Translations under genes and position numbers: made by a program
The notes under the pieces: model-generated
What the model saw: only the letters and a program-made list of their open reading frames with translations
Databases searched by the model: none
Told to the model about the DNA's origin: nothing
NCBI GenBank assembly: GCA_023974075.1
Contig: CM043798.1
Location: forward strand, 1,310,501-1,374,500
DNA: 64,000 nt
Direction of reading: 5' to 3'
From: Chaenocephalus aceratus
Lineage: Eukaryota; Chordata; Actinopteri; Perciformes; Channichthyidae
Shown: in pieces, positions 38,919 through 52,082 of the stretch
Position numbering within the stretch: position 1 is the stretch's first letter
Layout: each line of letters opens with the position of its first letter

Positions 38919-39637
38919 CAGTGTTCGAGTTACCCATTTGCTTTCGGGGGAGCCCTATTTTTAAGTGCACATCCTGCTACTACATATATCACACGCACGC
39001 TCTGCTGACTGGCGCAGCAGCGCGGATTCGATGAATTGCTATAGAATCACTTTGCTACTACTACAGACGGTGTCACTACGCCGGCGGCTGTGGCCGTTGT
39101 TGAAGCCTCTTCAGGCTCCACATCGGCAGGCCTCTCCCTCTGTGTGAAGCTGTCAAACTCGACCCTAACGCCGCTTACAGCCGGCCAACTAAAAGTTGTT
39201 CCGTTCACGTTGTCATTTTTCGACTCCTTCGCTCCTTTGCTTGTGAATCCAAAAGCTGCTTGGCTGTTTTCATTTTGCCATATTTTTTATTACAAAGCCA
39301 GAGTTAAAAAAATATCAATATGAACATTTCAAATACCGTGCCGGCATTGCCACCGTAACCATAGCAACGTAAGTAGCGTAAAGAATGCAGCGCCACCACG
39401 TACAGATGGTAACACCCAGAAATATTCACAAATATAAAACAAATATTCAGAAACTGTAATGAACCATAACTATTATTTATTTCAAGAACTGTTATTTACA
39501 GAAACTCAACATTTCTAAACTGTGTAACACAAATATGCACGATTATTTTGGGCTCCCCCTATTTATCTCAAAGTCGGCCTTCAGGGGAGCTCCCTCCCTC
39601 TTCAGGGGAGCCAAGCTCCCCCCCATTTCGAACAGTG
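38919..39637. mobile_element. hAT-type element, 719 bp, perfect 8-bp TSD
   Basis: The ends CAGTGTTCGA and the inverted counterpart (reverse complement CACTGTTCGA) are flanked by identical 8-bp repeats ggtgtagg (38911-38918 and 39638-39645). Both ends also share a subterminal gggggagccc block. One interior frame (39090-39323) has no recognisable transposase motif, so the element is non-autonomous. Confidence 0.82.
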
Positions 39638-40374
39638 GGTGTAGGGGGCGGTTTGGGAATGGGCCACAGTCAAGCTAGCCTGCCGCAGTCCCCCGGGACT
39701 GATAATAATCAGTCATCACTCCCAAATGAGTTTAGGGGAACAGAGACGAGGCATTTGAGTCCTGCAGGGTTTCCCAGTTAATATCAGTGTCTCGACTGAA
39801 AGGCATCCAGTGTTTGGTCTTTTCCTGAAGCCTCCTTCACCTACAGTGTCTCAACTGAAAGAGGACCACAAACACACACAAAATATCAATCTGAAAGCCT
39901 GTACATTATTGATATCACACTATCAGTAGAAAAATGCAGTAAATGACTTTTTTAATGCAGTATTTTCTGATTTATGGCACAACACAAAGACATTTCGCTC
40001 TGTGCAAACCTTTGACTGTAATATGTCAACAACATAAAACAAGAATATGAACCTGGCTTCATCCAATGTTCACACAGGAGTTCTACATCCTGACACATCC
40101 TTCATCGACACTGTCTCAACTGAGGACCAGACACACATTACAAATATAATAACATGTGGACACTTTGGGATATTTATCTCCCATTCTTTTTCTCTTCGGG
40201 CATTTTACAGACCAGTCGCTGATGTCACTGTTTACCAAACTACCACTTTTTCTAAAAAATGCATAAAATGATGATAAATATATGTTAAATACATGGTTTA
40301 TACCTGTAATTACTGGGTTCCATTTCTTCTGATTACCTCATTTGGGCGTGCACATTTCCCGCACGCAAATGTGC

Positions 40375-40702
40375 AGATATCAAAAAGTCATTGAATCAAC
40401 ATTGAGACATGGTCACGCTGAAGATTGTGATCAACATTGAAGTCAGACATTGAAACAACAGTGAAAGTGCTCACTGTGATCAGCATTGAAACAACATTGC
40501 ATTTTCAACCAATCCCAACAATGAATCAACCTTGATTCAATTACGATATGATCAACATTGAAAGAATGTAGAATTGGATCAACATTGATTTAACTATATT
40601 ATGCATTGCATTATACATTGACACAATGTTATTATCAGATTGCAAAAAGTCATTGAATCAACATTGACATATTGTCACGCTGAAGATTGCAATCAACATT
40701 GA
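40375..40702. repeat. Iterated ATCAACATTGA block with a 66-bp direct repeat at both ends
   Basis: ATCAACATTGA occurs six times between 40395 and 40702, with several one-base variants between. The first (40375-40440) and last (40636-40702) about 66 bases are near-identical direct repeats containing aaaaagtcattgaatcaaca and gtcacgctgaagattg. No known family was recognised. Confidence 0.7.
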
Positions 40703-41051
40703 AAATAAACTAAAATGAATTATTTATTCAGTTATTTATTCCGATTCAATGATATGAACATCTTGTAACGTCTTTTGTCCACAAGCACACAAAACATTCT
40801 CTCTTAAGGTCCCATGTCATGCTTTCCCGGGTTAGTACCCGTCCCCTTGTGTGTTATGTAGGTTTGTCTGCATGTAAACGGTCTGCAGAGTCACAAACCC
40901 TCAAAGTGCACCCTGTAGCGAGTACAACTAACACAGAGAAGACGTGTCTGTGCTGCCCCAGAACGCCTCGTTGGGGATTTATCTTTTTCCATTGTTTTCT
41001 TCCTGAGTAAAGTGACGTAACAGATGTCCACACACACACACACAGCCTGGC

Positions 41052-41156
<105 letters not shown>

Positions 41157-41628
41157 GCGCTCAGGCTGAGTTCCTCTGTCTCGCAGACCCCATGCCATCA
41201 TTATTTTCTGTTTAAAGCAGCTTTGCTAGACATTGATAACATGCATTCTTCACATGCTGAAGATATGGATTTGAAAAAATGCACGTTTTGCAACATAACA
41301 CAAGTTAAGGACATTTCTTGACATCACATACACACATCTAGCAAAGCTGCTTTAAACAGAACATGATGATGGCCTTTGAACACAGATTCTGAGGATCGTT
41401 TCTGCTTTTATCCATCAAGTGAAAATAGGATTCACACACCTGACATCATTGTGATATATCAGGCCTCAACCTCTTCAGCACATCACAATCAAAGAATTTA
41501 AGAATAAACAAATATAACAATTACAGTACAATCCAGTGCCTCTTGTCAACTGGCAACTCACAATTCCACACTAAATTTTCACATGCTTAAAATGACTGCA
41601 TGTGCAAGCATGTATATAGAGTGGGGCA

Positions 41629-43209
41629 AAAAAGTATTTAGTAAGCTACCAATTGTGCAAGTTCTCCCACTTAAAAAGATGAGAGGCCTGTAATGTTCAT
41701 CCTAGGTATACCTCAACTATGAGAGACAGAATGGGGGAAAGAATCCAGAAAATCACATCGTCTGATTTTTAAAGAATTTATTTGCAAATGATGGTGGAAA
41801 ATAAGTATTTGGTCAATAACAAAAGTTCATCTCATTACTTTGTTATATACCCTTTGTTGGCAATGACAGAGGTCAAGCGTTTTCTGTAAGTCTTCACAAG
41901 GTTTTCACACACAGTTGCTGGTACTTTGGCCCATTCCTCCATGCAGATCTCCTCTAGAGCAGTGATGTTTTGGGGCTGTCGCTGGGCAACACAGACTTTC
42001 AACTCCCTCCAAAGATTTTCTATGGGGTTGAGATCTGGAGACTGGCTAGGCCACTCCAGGACCTTGAAATGCTTCTTAGCCACTCCTTCATTGCCCGGGT
42101 GGTGTGTTTGGGATCATTGTCATGCTTAAAGACCCAGCCACGTTTCATCTTGCCGTTGCTGATGGAAGGAGGTTGTCACTCAAAATCTCACGATACATGG
42201 CCCCATTCATTCTTTCCTTTACACGGATCAGTCGTCCTGGTCCCTTTGCAGAGAAACAGCCCCAAAGCATGATGTTTCCATCCCCATGTTTCACAGTAGG
42301 TGTTCTTTGGATGCAACTCAGCATTCTTTCTCCTCCAAACACGTCTAGTTGAGTTTTTACCAAAAAGTTCTATTTTGGTTTCATCTGACCATATGACATT
42401 CTCCCAATCCTCTTCTGGATCATCTAAATGCTCTCTAGCAGACTTCAGACGGGCCTGGACATGTACTGGCTTAAGCAGGGGGACACGTCTGGCACTGCAG
42501 GATTTGAGTCCCTGGCGGCGTAGTGTGTTACTGATGGTAGCCTTTGTTACTTTGGTCCCAGCTCTCTGCAGGTCATGGACTAGGTCCCCCCGTGGGGTTC
42601 TGGGATTGTTGCTCACCGTCTCTTCTTGTGATCATTTTGACCCCACGGGGTGAGATCTTGCGTGGAGCCCCAGATCGAGGGAGATTATCAGTGGTCTTGT
42701 ATGTCTTCCATTTTCTAATAATTGCTCCCACAGTTGATTTCTTCACACCAAGCTGCTTACCTATTGCAGATGCAGTCTTCCCAGCCTGGTGCAGGTCTAC
42801 CATTTAGTTTCTGGTGTCCTTTGACAGCTCTTTGGTCTTGGCCATAGTGGAGTTTGGAGTGTGACTGTTTGAGGTTGTGGACAGGTGTCTTTTATACTGA
42901 TAACGAGTTCAAAGAGGTGCCATTAATACAGTTAACGAGTGGAGGACAGAGGAGGCTCTTAGAGAAGAAGGTACAGGTCTGTGAGAGCCAGACATCTTGT
43001 TTGTTTGTAGGTGACCAAATACTTATTTTACCGAGGAATTTACCAAATAATTCATTTAAAATCCTACAATGTGATTTCCTGGATTCTTTCCCCCCATTCT
43101 GTCTCTCATAGTTGAAGTGTACCTAGGATGAAAATTACAGGCCTCTCTTCTTTTTAAGTGGGAGAACTTGCACAATTGGTGGCTGACTAAATACTTTTTT
43201 GCCCCACTG
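41629..43209 (-). mobile_element. Tc1-like DNA transposon (copy 2)
   Basis: Same family as 25180-26746, with matching ends (GTGGGGCAAAAAAGTATT...) and TA on both sides. The minus-strand transposase retains [11 protein letters not shown] and [11 protein letters not shown]. It has an in-frame stop near residue 14 (TAA where copy 1 has AAA, at the RNKMVDLH motif) and frameshifts. It keeps a 33-bp segment near 42905 bordered by taacgag repeats that copy 1 has lost. By eye the two copies differ at few positions, so both derive from a recent burst. Confidence 0.93.
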
Positions 43210-43449
43210 TACATTGAAGTTTTACCTGACCACTAACAATGAACTTGAACAGTAGAAATACTGGATATGCCCCTCTTTTGATCAGGCAACTTACACATCC
43301 ACACATTCTTTGATTCTCTATTTCAGAAGAGAACTTGTATGCTTAAAATGAAATGAATGCTGTGAGGTTTTACATGAGCACTAACCACAATGCACTAGAA
43401 CAGGCGAAACATAGGTTAAAGTCATGTCTGGCTTCCCCATTAACATTCT

Positions 43450-45215
43450 CAGCAAAAGCTTTGTTTTCCGAGACCTTATGCGCTGCGATTATCGAGAGCC
43501 AAGCTCGTAAAAGATAGTCTGAATGGCTTCAAAGGTATACCTCGTCTCCTTTGGATAATCCATGTTCAGTGCATAAAGTAGGACAAAGAGGTATGCAAAG
43601 GCAGTAGAGAGGTCTGGCAGGTCATGCAGTACAATGGTCCCTTCCCACACAACAGCCACGTCTCGCACATTTGGCGATATGGCGGCATCATCATCTTCAA
43701 TGACGGTGAGGATGGCCACAGACACACCTCTGAGCAATCGTTCTTCATGGTCTGTGTCCTGAGGAAAAGTCAAATATGAATGAGTGCTATGGAAAACTAA
43801 ACGACAAAATACACATCCACTGATTCTAACTTTAGCACCTAGCTACTGAGTCTTACCGTTCAGCTTGTGGAAGTTATAATTGCAACTCAACAGCACGGCG
43901 GCTATCACCACCAACTTTGTTGTGCCGAGTTCTATAAAGAAGTATTTTCTGACAAAGAACACCAGACAACAATGGCCAGCTGTATCGGGTTGGCTGTTGC
44001 TCAAACAGCGCTGATATTTATTTTAAATTTTGGGTGAACTCATCGCGCTCGGGTTCATGAGGTGAAAACATCTCTGGTCTCAAAATTAAATCTTACACAA
44101 AGTGTATTATGCATAAAATGTTTAAGCTACATTAAACAATATTACTTGTATTGTGTAAGTTTATTTCCTAGTATTACTTACCAAACACTCCAGAAGAAAC
44201 TTGGTTGTGTCATCTCGGCAGGCCTCTCAGTGCTGCTGTCTTTCGGTGAGACACAATGTCGGATGTCTAAGGAGTACCCAGTGGAAACACACAAAATATT
44301 AGTTTAGTGCCGTAGTGAATTTATACAAACTCCGACGTTCTGTATAGTAATGAGGAGGACGAAGAACAGGTCAGATCCCAGTAGCATGCTTCAGTTAAAG
44401 ACTGACAAAAGACAAGAAAAGAAAAACTGCAATCCTGCGGACAATTTCTACTTTTGCAAATTAAAAATACTGTTATTATAGTTCTCAAATTGCACCAACT
44501 AAGAACACCAAGCAATGACTTTTAACATCCATTTTTACTGAAGCCTTTCCATCAGAGCGTTTTTGCTCCTCCAAATGTTAGGCGAAGGAGCATTTCATAT
44601 TTTCAAACGGGGGAAAAGGGCTTTGGTGTGGACCCGGCTCCGGCCATTTTCCCCTCAACTTTTGCATGCTCTTAGATTGAGGCACTTCACTCACTTTTTC
44701 CAAGAGGTCTTCCATCTTCTGTCCAAAAGCTCCCTTCCTAGCCCGGTGCAGTTTCAGCAGGCAGGCACATGTTTGACAAAAAAAGGAAACCGAAGGTCCC
44801 CAGGAGGTCTTTGCTGGTGATCCCATGAAATTCTTCAGATATCTGAAAAACACAATAACAAAACTATGTAATTTGATTGTAACCACAATGTCATGTTTTT
44901 TCTGTGCAGCAAATTCCTGGGTAGCTGTCTTGTTCAAAGTCGGCACCATCTAAGGGGATAGTTTGGATGTTTTTAATTGGAAAAAAAACTGGTATTACAG
45001 TTTTGGGGACTGATTGGAAAGTGGGGCGTAGTGTGTTGGAGGGGCCTGTAGTGGAGTGGCAGGGCATAGTATAGTTTGCCAATTGACTGACATACACAGT
45101 CAGTGTGAATACAGGGCCAGTTCGCACCTTTTCCGTGACGAAGGCGACAATGTTTTAGAAGAGTCTCTTGATTGGAACTTGCAAATCTGCAAAATCTGCA
45201 CTGCATGTGATCCAC
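43450..45215 (-). pseudogene. Remnant of a multicopy fish C2H2-finger gene family
   Basis: Minus-strand pieces lie in order. A C2H2-like finger start (MQCRFCRFASSNQETLLKHC, then RLRHGKGANWPCIHTDCVC) is at 45215-44973. A middle piece is at 44949-44578, and a C-terminal piece is at 43773-43489 (VVWEGTIVLHDLPDLSTAFA, LFVLLYALNMDYPKETRYTF, EAIQTIFYELGSR). From memory, this finger plus the LYALNLxYPKxxxYTFExIQ tail occurs in many near-identical copies in fish genomes and behaves like a repeat-borne gene. Connecting exons were not found, so it is treated as a remnant. Confidence 0.5.
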
Positions 45216-45639
45216 CCCTGAAACACAAGAGAAACATATAGGACATTCAGTTCAGTCAGCACTCGCAGAGATATCATTTTCCTTATATAGCCTACTTAGT
45301 AGGACTAGGAAAAAAAACGATTTAAAACTCAGTTAATGGGTTTAATTTTTATATTGCTTCAGTTTATCATCGTAACAGATCAAAACGTTCAGATTCATTT
45401 TACAATAAATCAATAAATGGTATTCTTCTACAAACAAAAAACAAAACAATGAATACATTTTAAACAAACCACTAATAGTATATTCACTACGTTATTATTC
45501 AAAATTAACATTCACTTTAGATAATAACAGCGGTGTGTAATAAACGGAGCGCTCTCTCCCCCTCTCTCTCCCTCTCCTGACAGCCCGTCAGTGTCTCATG
45601 CAGCTCTCTACTGCAGTAATGAGTGACCCGACAGTGAAG

Positions 45640-45755
45640 AATAAACATATGTATAACTAGTTTACTTTAGTTTTAGTTTAGTTTTAGTTTAGTAAGCGTC
45701 TTTGAGTTGTGAAAAGCGCTATATAAATAAAATGCATTATTATTATTATTAGTTT
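45640..45755 (+). mobile_element. SINE/LINE-type 3' tail with ATT repeat
   Basis: The sequence gaaaagcgctatataaataa followed by ATT repeats is a common 3' end of fish retroposons. The body upstream is not recognised. Confidence 0.4.
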
Positions 45756-46264
45756 AGCTAGTTCCAGAGGTAGATAAAATAGCTAAGTGTGTTTGGTCTA
45801 ACTTGAAATGTGTGTTTTGCTCCGCCCACCGGTCCGTTACAGCGGCTGAGCTTCAGGTGATCACGGAGCTGCGTGACCTAAACAATAAGTGTTGCTTGGC
45901 AACGGGGTGTGGCGGCAAAGTATATATTTTTTCTCTCTCTCTTAATTCCCCAAGCCCCAAAATTCACTCAATGATCAATATACCCATTTTAGGAAAAGTC
46001 ACGAAGTTTGAGATGTTTTTTACCCTCAACCAAACAACAAGACCTGTAACACAACAATGTCAGAGTCACCCATGGGAGCCTGCCTGCAGACCTCCACTCT
46101 CAGGACAGTTCCGGTGCAGACCTCCACTCTCAGGACACCTCCACTGTCAGTACAGGAATTGACGATTCTGACGTGTTTTTTTTCCCGCCCACCGAAGGAC
46201 TCGTTTGATGTAAGTTTTCAAATCACTATAGGCACATTCACACCGCAGTACTTTTCCCACAAAG

Positions 46265-46294
46265 GTTCATGAGAACTCTTTAGTTCTCATGAAC
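46265..46294. repeat. Perfect 13-bp-arm hairpin, 4-bp loop
   Basis: GTTCATGAGAACT, loop cttt, AGTTCTCATGAAC. The flanks (cacattcacaccgcagtac and cgcgttcacaccgg) resemble ends of a fish MITE, so this is probably the centre or a subterminal palindrome of a non-autonomous DNA element. Confidence 0.7.
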
Positions 46295-48404
46295 TAAGTA
46301 CAGATCGCGTTCACACCGGAATAAGTCCCAGGGGGGGATTAGGCAAATGAAGCTGACGTCACTTCTTCTTTTTCTGCTTTGGGTTTACTGGCAGGCCGCA
46401 AACCACTTCACGGCGTATACTGCCGCCCAAAGTCCCCGGCCGGAAGTCCCCGGAGTTGGGGACTGGCTTCAGTAGAAGCTGCTGGGACTCCCAGCAGGTT
46501 CCTAAGCTAAATGGACTATTTGACTGCAGCCCCAGAAACCGGCCGAGAGCAAGTAAACACTTCCGGGCTCAACTCAGAGCCTAACCCTTTTCATACCTGT
46601 GTTCTTTGGATTAAAAACCCTTCAAACAGGGACCGTGTTTTAAGTCGATGTTTCTACAGTGAAAACATTCATTGGTCATCAGGATTGGACTCGGAGGATT
46701 GTGGGAAATGGAGGGTGGATGCTGCAGGAGAAAATCTCTGAATGAGGAGCAGTTCTGAAGGGAGGGTGGTTTTCGTGATGCAATGATGCTTCAAAACTTT
46801 AACATCGTTGTATTTCTGTCATGTTATCTGAATACATGTCCTGTATAGCCTCCCGGCACATGGGCGGACACACTCAGTGTTTGTGTTGTCGGCTACAGTT
46901 AGCCTCGGTCACCGGGCAGAACACGGCATGCTTCCGGTGTTGAGCAGGGCCTCATTGATACCGGGAGGTCTGACCTCTGCTGACCCGATTCCGAGGGTCA
47001 GTGACGGAGTGAAGGGCAGCGTGGACAAACTATTCAGATCCATTTCTTGGGTAAAAGTACCATACCATGCTGTAAAAATACTAAAGTAAAAGTACTGCAT
47101 CAAGAATGGTACTTAAGTCAAAGTTTTTAATTACAATTAGGAACATTTACTAAACTACTAAAAATATTAGGAGTAAAAGTAATCATTACAGAAAGAACAA
47201 AAACAAATATTTTAAAGCAAAAAGATTGTTCCCTAGTTTAGGTTTCATGTTATGTGTTTAGATAGGTTCCTGTTTTATTTTTGATAGTCTTGTCTACCCT
47301 CATGTGTCTAAAGTACGTTTCCTGCCTTGTCTGTTTTCCCGCTGTTGTGATTGTCTAATTGTCTTCACCTGGTGTTGTCTGTCTAGTATATATAGTTCTC
47401 TCGTCTTCCCCTGTCTCGTTGCCAGATTGTCTTGTGTGTTCCAAGCTTTCCAGCGTAAGATCATTTTGTCATTGTCCATAGAGTTAGATTAAGTAAGTAG
47501 TTTTTGTAGTTTTTTGATGGTATAGGTTAGACAGTTTATTGAGTGTTTGTTTTATTGCTTTATGTATTCAGTGTGTTATGACCTGTCTACATTAAAACAC
47601 TTTATTTTGATACTTTGTTTGTCTCTGCATCATGCATTTGATTCCACGCCCTTGTACAGCCTTAACAGTACAATCTGGCCAAAACATGGAATTAGCATGC
47701 AGAACCAGTTTAAAACAGCGATACGACTTCAGGGCGAACGTCTACACCAGGCATCCTCAAAGTCCGGACTCTGGTCCGGATCCGGACCCGAACCACAAAT
47801 GTCTCTCGACTCTGAGCAAATTATACTTTTCATATGTATTATCTGTGTTATCTGCGAGACATCGCCACAACGCAACGAGTCAAAATGATCCGCTATGTCC
47901 ATAGACTGCAAACAGCGCTCTGCATGTCCTGTTCCACTGTCTGTGTGTGTCTGTCAACGCATTGGTCCAATCACATTCAGCATCCCGTCAGCGTTTTTCC
48001 ATGCGTTTTTCCCCCCAAACAATCTGCGAATCAGAGGCACAGTAGGGCGGGTCTTCGCAGAATGCGGGTGGGAAAAATGTGTGTCTCATCTCTTTCAACC
48101 CTCTCAACCTGTCTGAGTCAGAGCGAGAGTTTAAAAAAAAAAGATTCAGAGCGAGAGTTAACAGCTCATCTTCCATCTGTACTGTAGCTAGTAGCCTAGT
48201 TTCACCTACCGGGGTGGCAACTGCCACCCTAAAAATAGGCATTGCCACCCCAGCTGCCACCCCAGTTGGCAGCTTTGTTTTGAAAGAAAAGTTGTGGCTC
48301 ATCGGACATTTATGAGAGAAAGTCTCTAATGTCCGAGTGCAAGTGAATGCAGCACAAGATGCACGTCATGTAACCCCTCCCCCTGTCCTGGCGCGAGCGT
48401 TGAC

Positions 48405-48635
48405 ATATGATTGGCGGCGATTTCATTTGAACTGGACGGCGCAAAACTAGAAGCATTCATTTCGGACCCAAGCACTGAAGGAATGAGGGTATTTGCGGTC
48501 TCCACTGACAGAGAAGAGACTGTCAGTTTGGCTGTACTCAGCATTGAATCAAAACGCACTAAAGCTGTTGATCTGAATAAATTTGTGAGGCGTTTCGCTG
48601 AACAAGATGGTAATCACCGCATTCAGCAAGTTTAA
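48405..48635 (+). mobile_element. hAT transposase C-terminal (dimerisation) remnant
   Basis: The frame reads VSLAVLSIESKRTKAVDLNK, then FVRRFAEQD. It resembles the hAT C-terminal pattern in which an LAxLSIE motif is followed by a FAExKAR-like end. No catalytic part is present nearby. A hAT-like terminus (CAGGCATCCTCAAAGTCCGG) occurs at 47748-47767, possibly the left end of the same element. Confidence 0.45.
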
Positions 48636-49039
48636 ATCTCCTAACAACGTTGTCCATTTTAGACACAGGCTTATTATATTTACAGCCCTTAATAACATCC
48701 ATTTTCTGGGCTCAATATGTGTCTTGGCTGTTTTCGTTGTGATCGCTAAATTTACCTTGTTTCTCTTTGTTTATAATATTATCACCGCTTTTGTTTTGAA
48801 ATCACTTCCGTGAGTTTCGCCCCCCGCCCCTCTCTCCAAGGACCATTTGACTATTTAGTAAGGTACAAAGCAAAAAGGCCTCTCAAACGCTTTTCTGTTT
48901 ACGTGTTTAATAAAGAAAAACAATTGGACGGTAGATACACGGATTTTAAAACGGTCCGATTTTGTTTTTTGATAACAACTTCCAAAAGCCGGAAGTTAAA
49001 GAACATATTTCAAAATAAAAGACACAAGGATATAATGGC

Positions 49040-49262
49040 AATGCTGTAAAAGTTCAATCCTGGAAGCCTGGAACTCCTCTCCACGGTCCACAGACTGGTC
49101 CATCAGGGAGTGGAGGACATCGCTGCTCTCCGGCATTCCCTCATCAAGCTGCCTGCTGGTCCAGAGCTGGAGGAGGTCGGGCAGTTGGCCAACAGCCCGG
49201 CATTCCGTACGTGTGTGCGTGCAATAGACGGGTGCCACATACGCATCAGGGCCCCATCCCCA
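49040..49262 (+). mobile_element. HARBI1-like nuclease fragment (PIF/Harbinger)
   Basis: The + strand frame at 49110-49262 contains LANSPAFRTCVRAIDGCHIR, the region around the first catalytic aspartate of Harbinger nucleases (AIDGCHIRI). The frame then drifts off. Only this N-terminal part of the nuclease remains, just left of a Harbinger-like MITE. Confidence 0.7.
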
Positions 49263-49391
49263 TCAATAACTCATCTCTCTCGAGTTTTCTTTTTGAGCTT
49301 TGCCAAAAGCCACTTTTTCAAGTGTCCTTCTTGGGTTGCCGTCCGGAGTTCTCCAATATGGCGGACCATCTCGGTAGTGACAGTGCATTTA

Positions 49392-50147
49392 TGGCGCATT
49401 TCCACTGCAGGCCTCGCTCGGTTTGGTTAGGCCTTATTAGGCCCGGCTCACTTTAATGCTGCGCTTCCATTACAGTTTAGGAACTGGGGTAGTTACTATA
49501 GTAACGCAGTGTAGGTGGAGCCGTGACGTCATCTTCAATGAGCGCCCCAGAAAAACAACACAGCCGTTAGCTCTTAGCACTCAGAGCTCACAGCTCCTCA
49601 TATCTGTTCAGAAACTAGACAAAAGTTAAACGAGTACAAACCACAGACTGCCTGTGTCATGGTGAATACAGTCACTGGTTTATTTATGTCTGAATAGGCC
49701 GTTGTTGTGAGTGTGGACGGTCGGAGCACATATAACGTTAGCTTAGCCAAGCTCCATTTAGAAAACACGCATTTTAAAAGGGTTTTTCGCCTGCCGTCTG
49801 TCTGCAGACTTGTCAAAGCATTAATTCATAGTTTTTACTAACCGGTATCAGTATGTTGTTACTTCGGCATCATTTAGAAACGTGTATTACAATTAAATCA
49901 CGGTAAAATATGTTCATCTTGTTGTAGTTGTAGCCCCCTTGCCAGCGATTCTCTCTCTAGTTTAGCATACTCAGCCCGACTCAGCCTGGTTGTTCCTGGC
50001 CCTAGAACCACGATTTAGTCGGGCCAGAAAAAAGGTGAAAAAGTAGCCACGGGCTAAAACTAGGCCAAGTGGAAATGCAACCAAAAACGGGCCCCGCACG
50101 GCTCGGCACGCTTAAAGCGAGCTACCCGCTGCAGTGGAAACGCGCCA
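49392..50147. mobile_element. Harbinger-like non-autonomous element, 756 bp, TSD TTA
   Basis: The ends TGGCGCATTTCCACTGCAG and the inverted counterpart (reverse complement TGGCGCGTTTCCACTGCAG) differ at one base. They are flanked by TTA at 49389-49391 and 50148-50150. The subterminal regions are also related in inverted orientation (cctcgctcggtttgg against the gagctcgctttaag region). There is no transposase frame. Confidence 0.75.
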
Positions 50148-51985
50148 TTAGAGAAATGAGATGTCCTTCAAAATGGCGGGCTGAAATTCATTTCCGGGTC
50201 ACTTCCGGAAGACCGAGGAGTCGAGGAGTCGAGGAGGGGAAATTTAAGAATTGAGAAGCCTCTTATGTGTGTACGACCTATAAGATCATTTCCTGATAAC
50301 GATGACGCCATAGCCCCGCCTCTCCCCACCTTTGCTGCTCACCCCCGCGTCACCCGCGTCATTGCTGATGTGTTTCGCCAACAACAATGGCAGTTCTATT
50401 TCGTATATGGCTTCGCCCTCTAAGGCTATCGCTATTGGGTAATCCCCCTGCGCCCCCGCGCAGCACTGAAAACTTGTAGTCCACGCCCACCCGCAAGGTG
50501 GGCCCCACCCTCGGGCCTCCTTCCGGTATAAATAGGAAGGAGGCCCGGCAATCTGCTCCCTCTTTTCTTCAGCAAACCAGCACAGTTACTGAAGCACAGC
50601 AATTGAGAATCATCATGAGCAACAACTGCGTCCGTGATTGTCCCTCATGTGGCTCTGGGTTCATAATGAGTTATGACCAGCAGAGATAGAAGCAGTATGT
50701 GAATCCTGCCTGGGGTCAGAGCACGCGTACGCGGCTCTAAACCAGCAGGTAGCATGCACACACTGCGCCCGTCTCCCCTCGGGAGACAGGAAGCGGAGAG
50801 CGGACGCTCTTGCTGCTGCGGCCGAGGAGGACGATTGGGCCCGTACAGGCTTACGAGCCGCGGACGGGGTCTCGTGTCCCTGGGGCCGAGTGACGGGCAG
50901 GAGTCCGAAGAAAAGCAACTCCTGCCCCGCCTCCCTCCACGGTTCACCGTTCGGTTCTCCCCTCCCTCCTCTCCCCCGAACGGGGGAGACACAGTGGGAG
51001 CAGGGTGCCAGCTTGGCGGCCCGAACATGCTTTCCCCCCTCTCCGTCACCACAGCGCGGCGGCAAATAACATCGCGCTGCTCTCCAACTCGGTGATGACA
51101 CTGGTAGAGCGGTCCACCCACCGAGGCAGAGGAAATCAGCAAGGCGGCCAGCACGGCGCTCATTCTGTGCGCGTCCGTTGCTGTCTCCCAGGCGAGGATT
51201 TCCGCGTGGGTGACACAAGATCCAGCGCCACCTCTGGCGGAAGCAGGCGTCTGTTATGGAGACGGCCAGAAAAGTGCTACTGGACGCTCCAATCAGCCCG
51301 AACGGGCTGCTCGGACCCCAGTTCCACGCCATGGTGGAGTCCATGAAGACGGCCGCGGAACAGGCGGACGGCATTCGCCAGCATGTACAGCTGGCTCCAG
51401 CCGGCTGAGCGCCCACAGCGGCACCAACGCTCGCAGCAGCTGTGGCGTCCACGCCGGCCACAGGAGGCCGCAAGCGGAGAGACGCACAGCAACCACCTCG
51501 GCATCAGACTCGCCCTTCGACGGCTGCAGGGGCTCCGTCCCACGTCTCCGCTCCCCCACCACCCGAGAGACAGGGTCTCCCGGCGACGAGTTAAAGGGGA
51601 GTGAGGCTCCCCCGCTCCTGCTCTGCTCCACGAGAGCCTCCGAGGAATCAGAGCCGGTAATTAAGCCAGCTGCCACTAATCTGTTGATTAAGTAGACAGC
51701 AGGGCTCCCTGCAGAAGCCTGCTGGTTTTAACCTATTGGTTAATAACCTGCAGAGCTCGCGGCATTCCTCTGTCCGAGATACGCCTCCTACACACGGTCA
51801 ATAACTCGGCTCCTCCCGTTTTGCCAGTACTGTGGTATTAGTGGTTTAGGAAGAGGGGAGTTCTTCACAAATCCAGCGCTCCCTAACTCATGCCTGGCTG
51901 TGACGTAAATGTTGTGCGGCCGTGAAGCCAGGACAGTAAACAAACATGTCGTCGGTGGTATGTACGAAGACAATAATACAATACA

Positions 51986-51987
<2 letters not shown>

Positions 51988-52080
<93 letters not shown>
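51988..52080. repeat. TG dinucleotide microsatellite with CG end
   Basis: About 85 bp of TG followed by a short CG run (gcgcgcgcg). Confidence 0.96.

Positions 52081-52082
<2 letters not shown>

Noticed and set aside
47230..47620. Possible solo LTR (TATA-like tatatatag, T-rich, promoter-like)
   Set aside because: No matching terminal TG...CA with a target duplication was found, and no second copy is present, so an LTR call is not supported.
48150..48260. Short repeated gttgccaccc-type motif suggesting a CRISPR-like array
   Set aside because: Only a few imperfect copies without regular spacers, in a vertebrate genome; simple local duplication.
50661..51676. Long minus-strand open frames (up to 270 codons) opposite the DIRS region
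   Set aside because: They are GC-rich antisense shadows of the gag-like region, which is recognisable on the + strand; no domain is seen.
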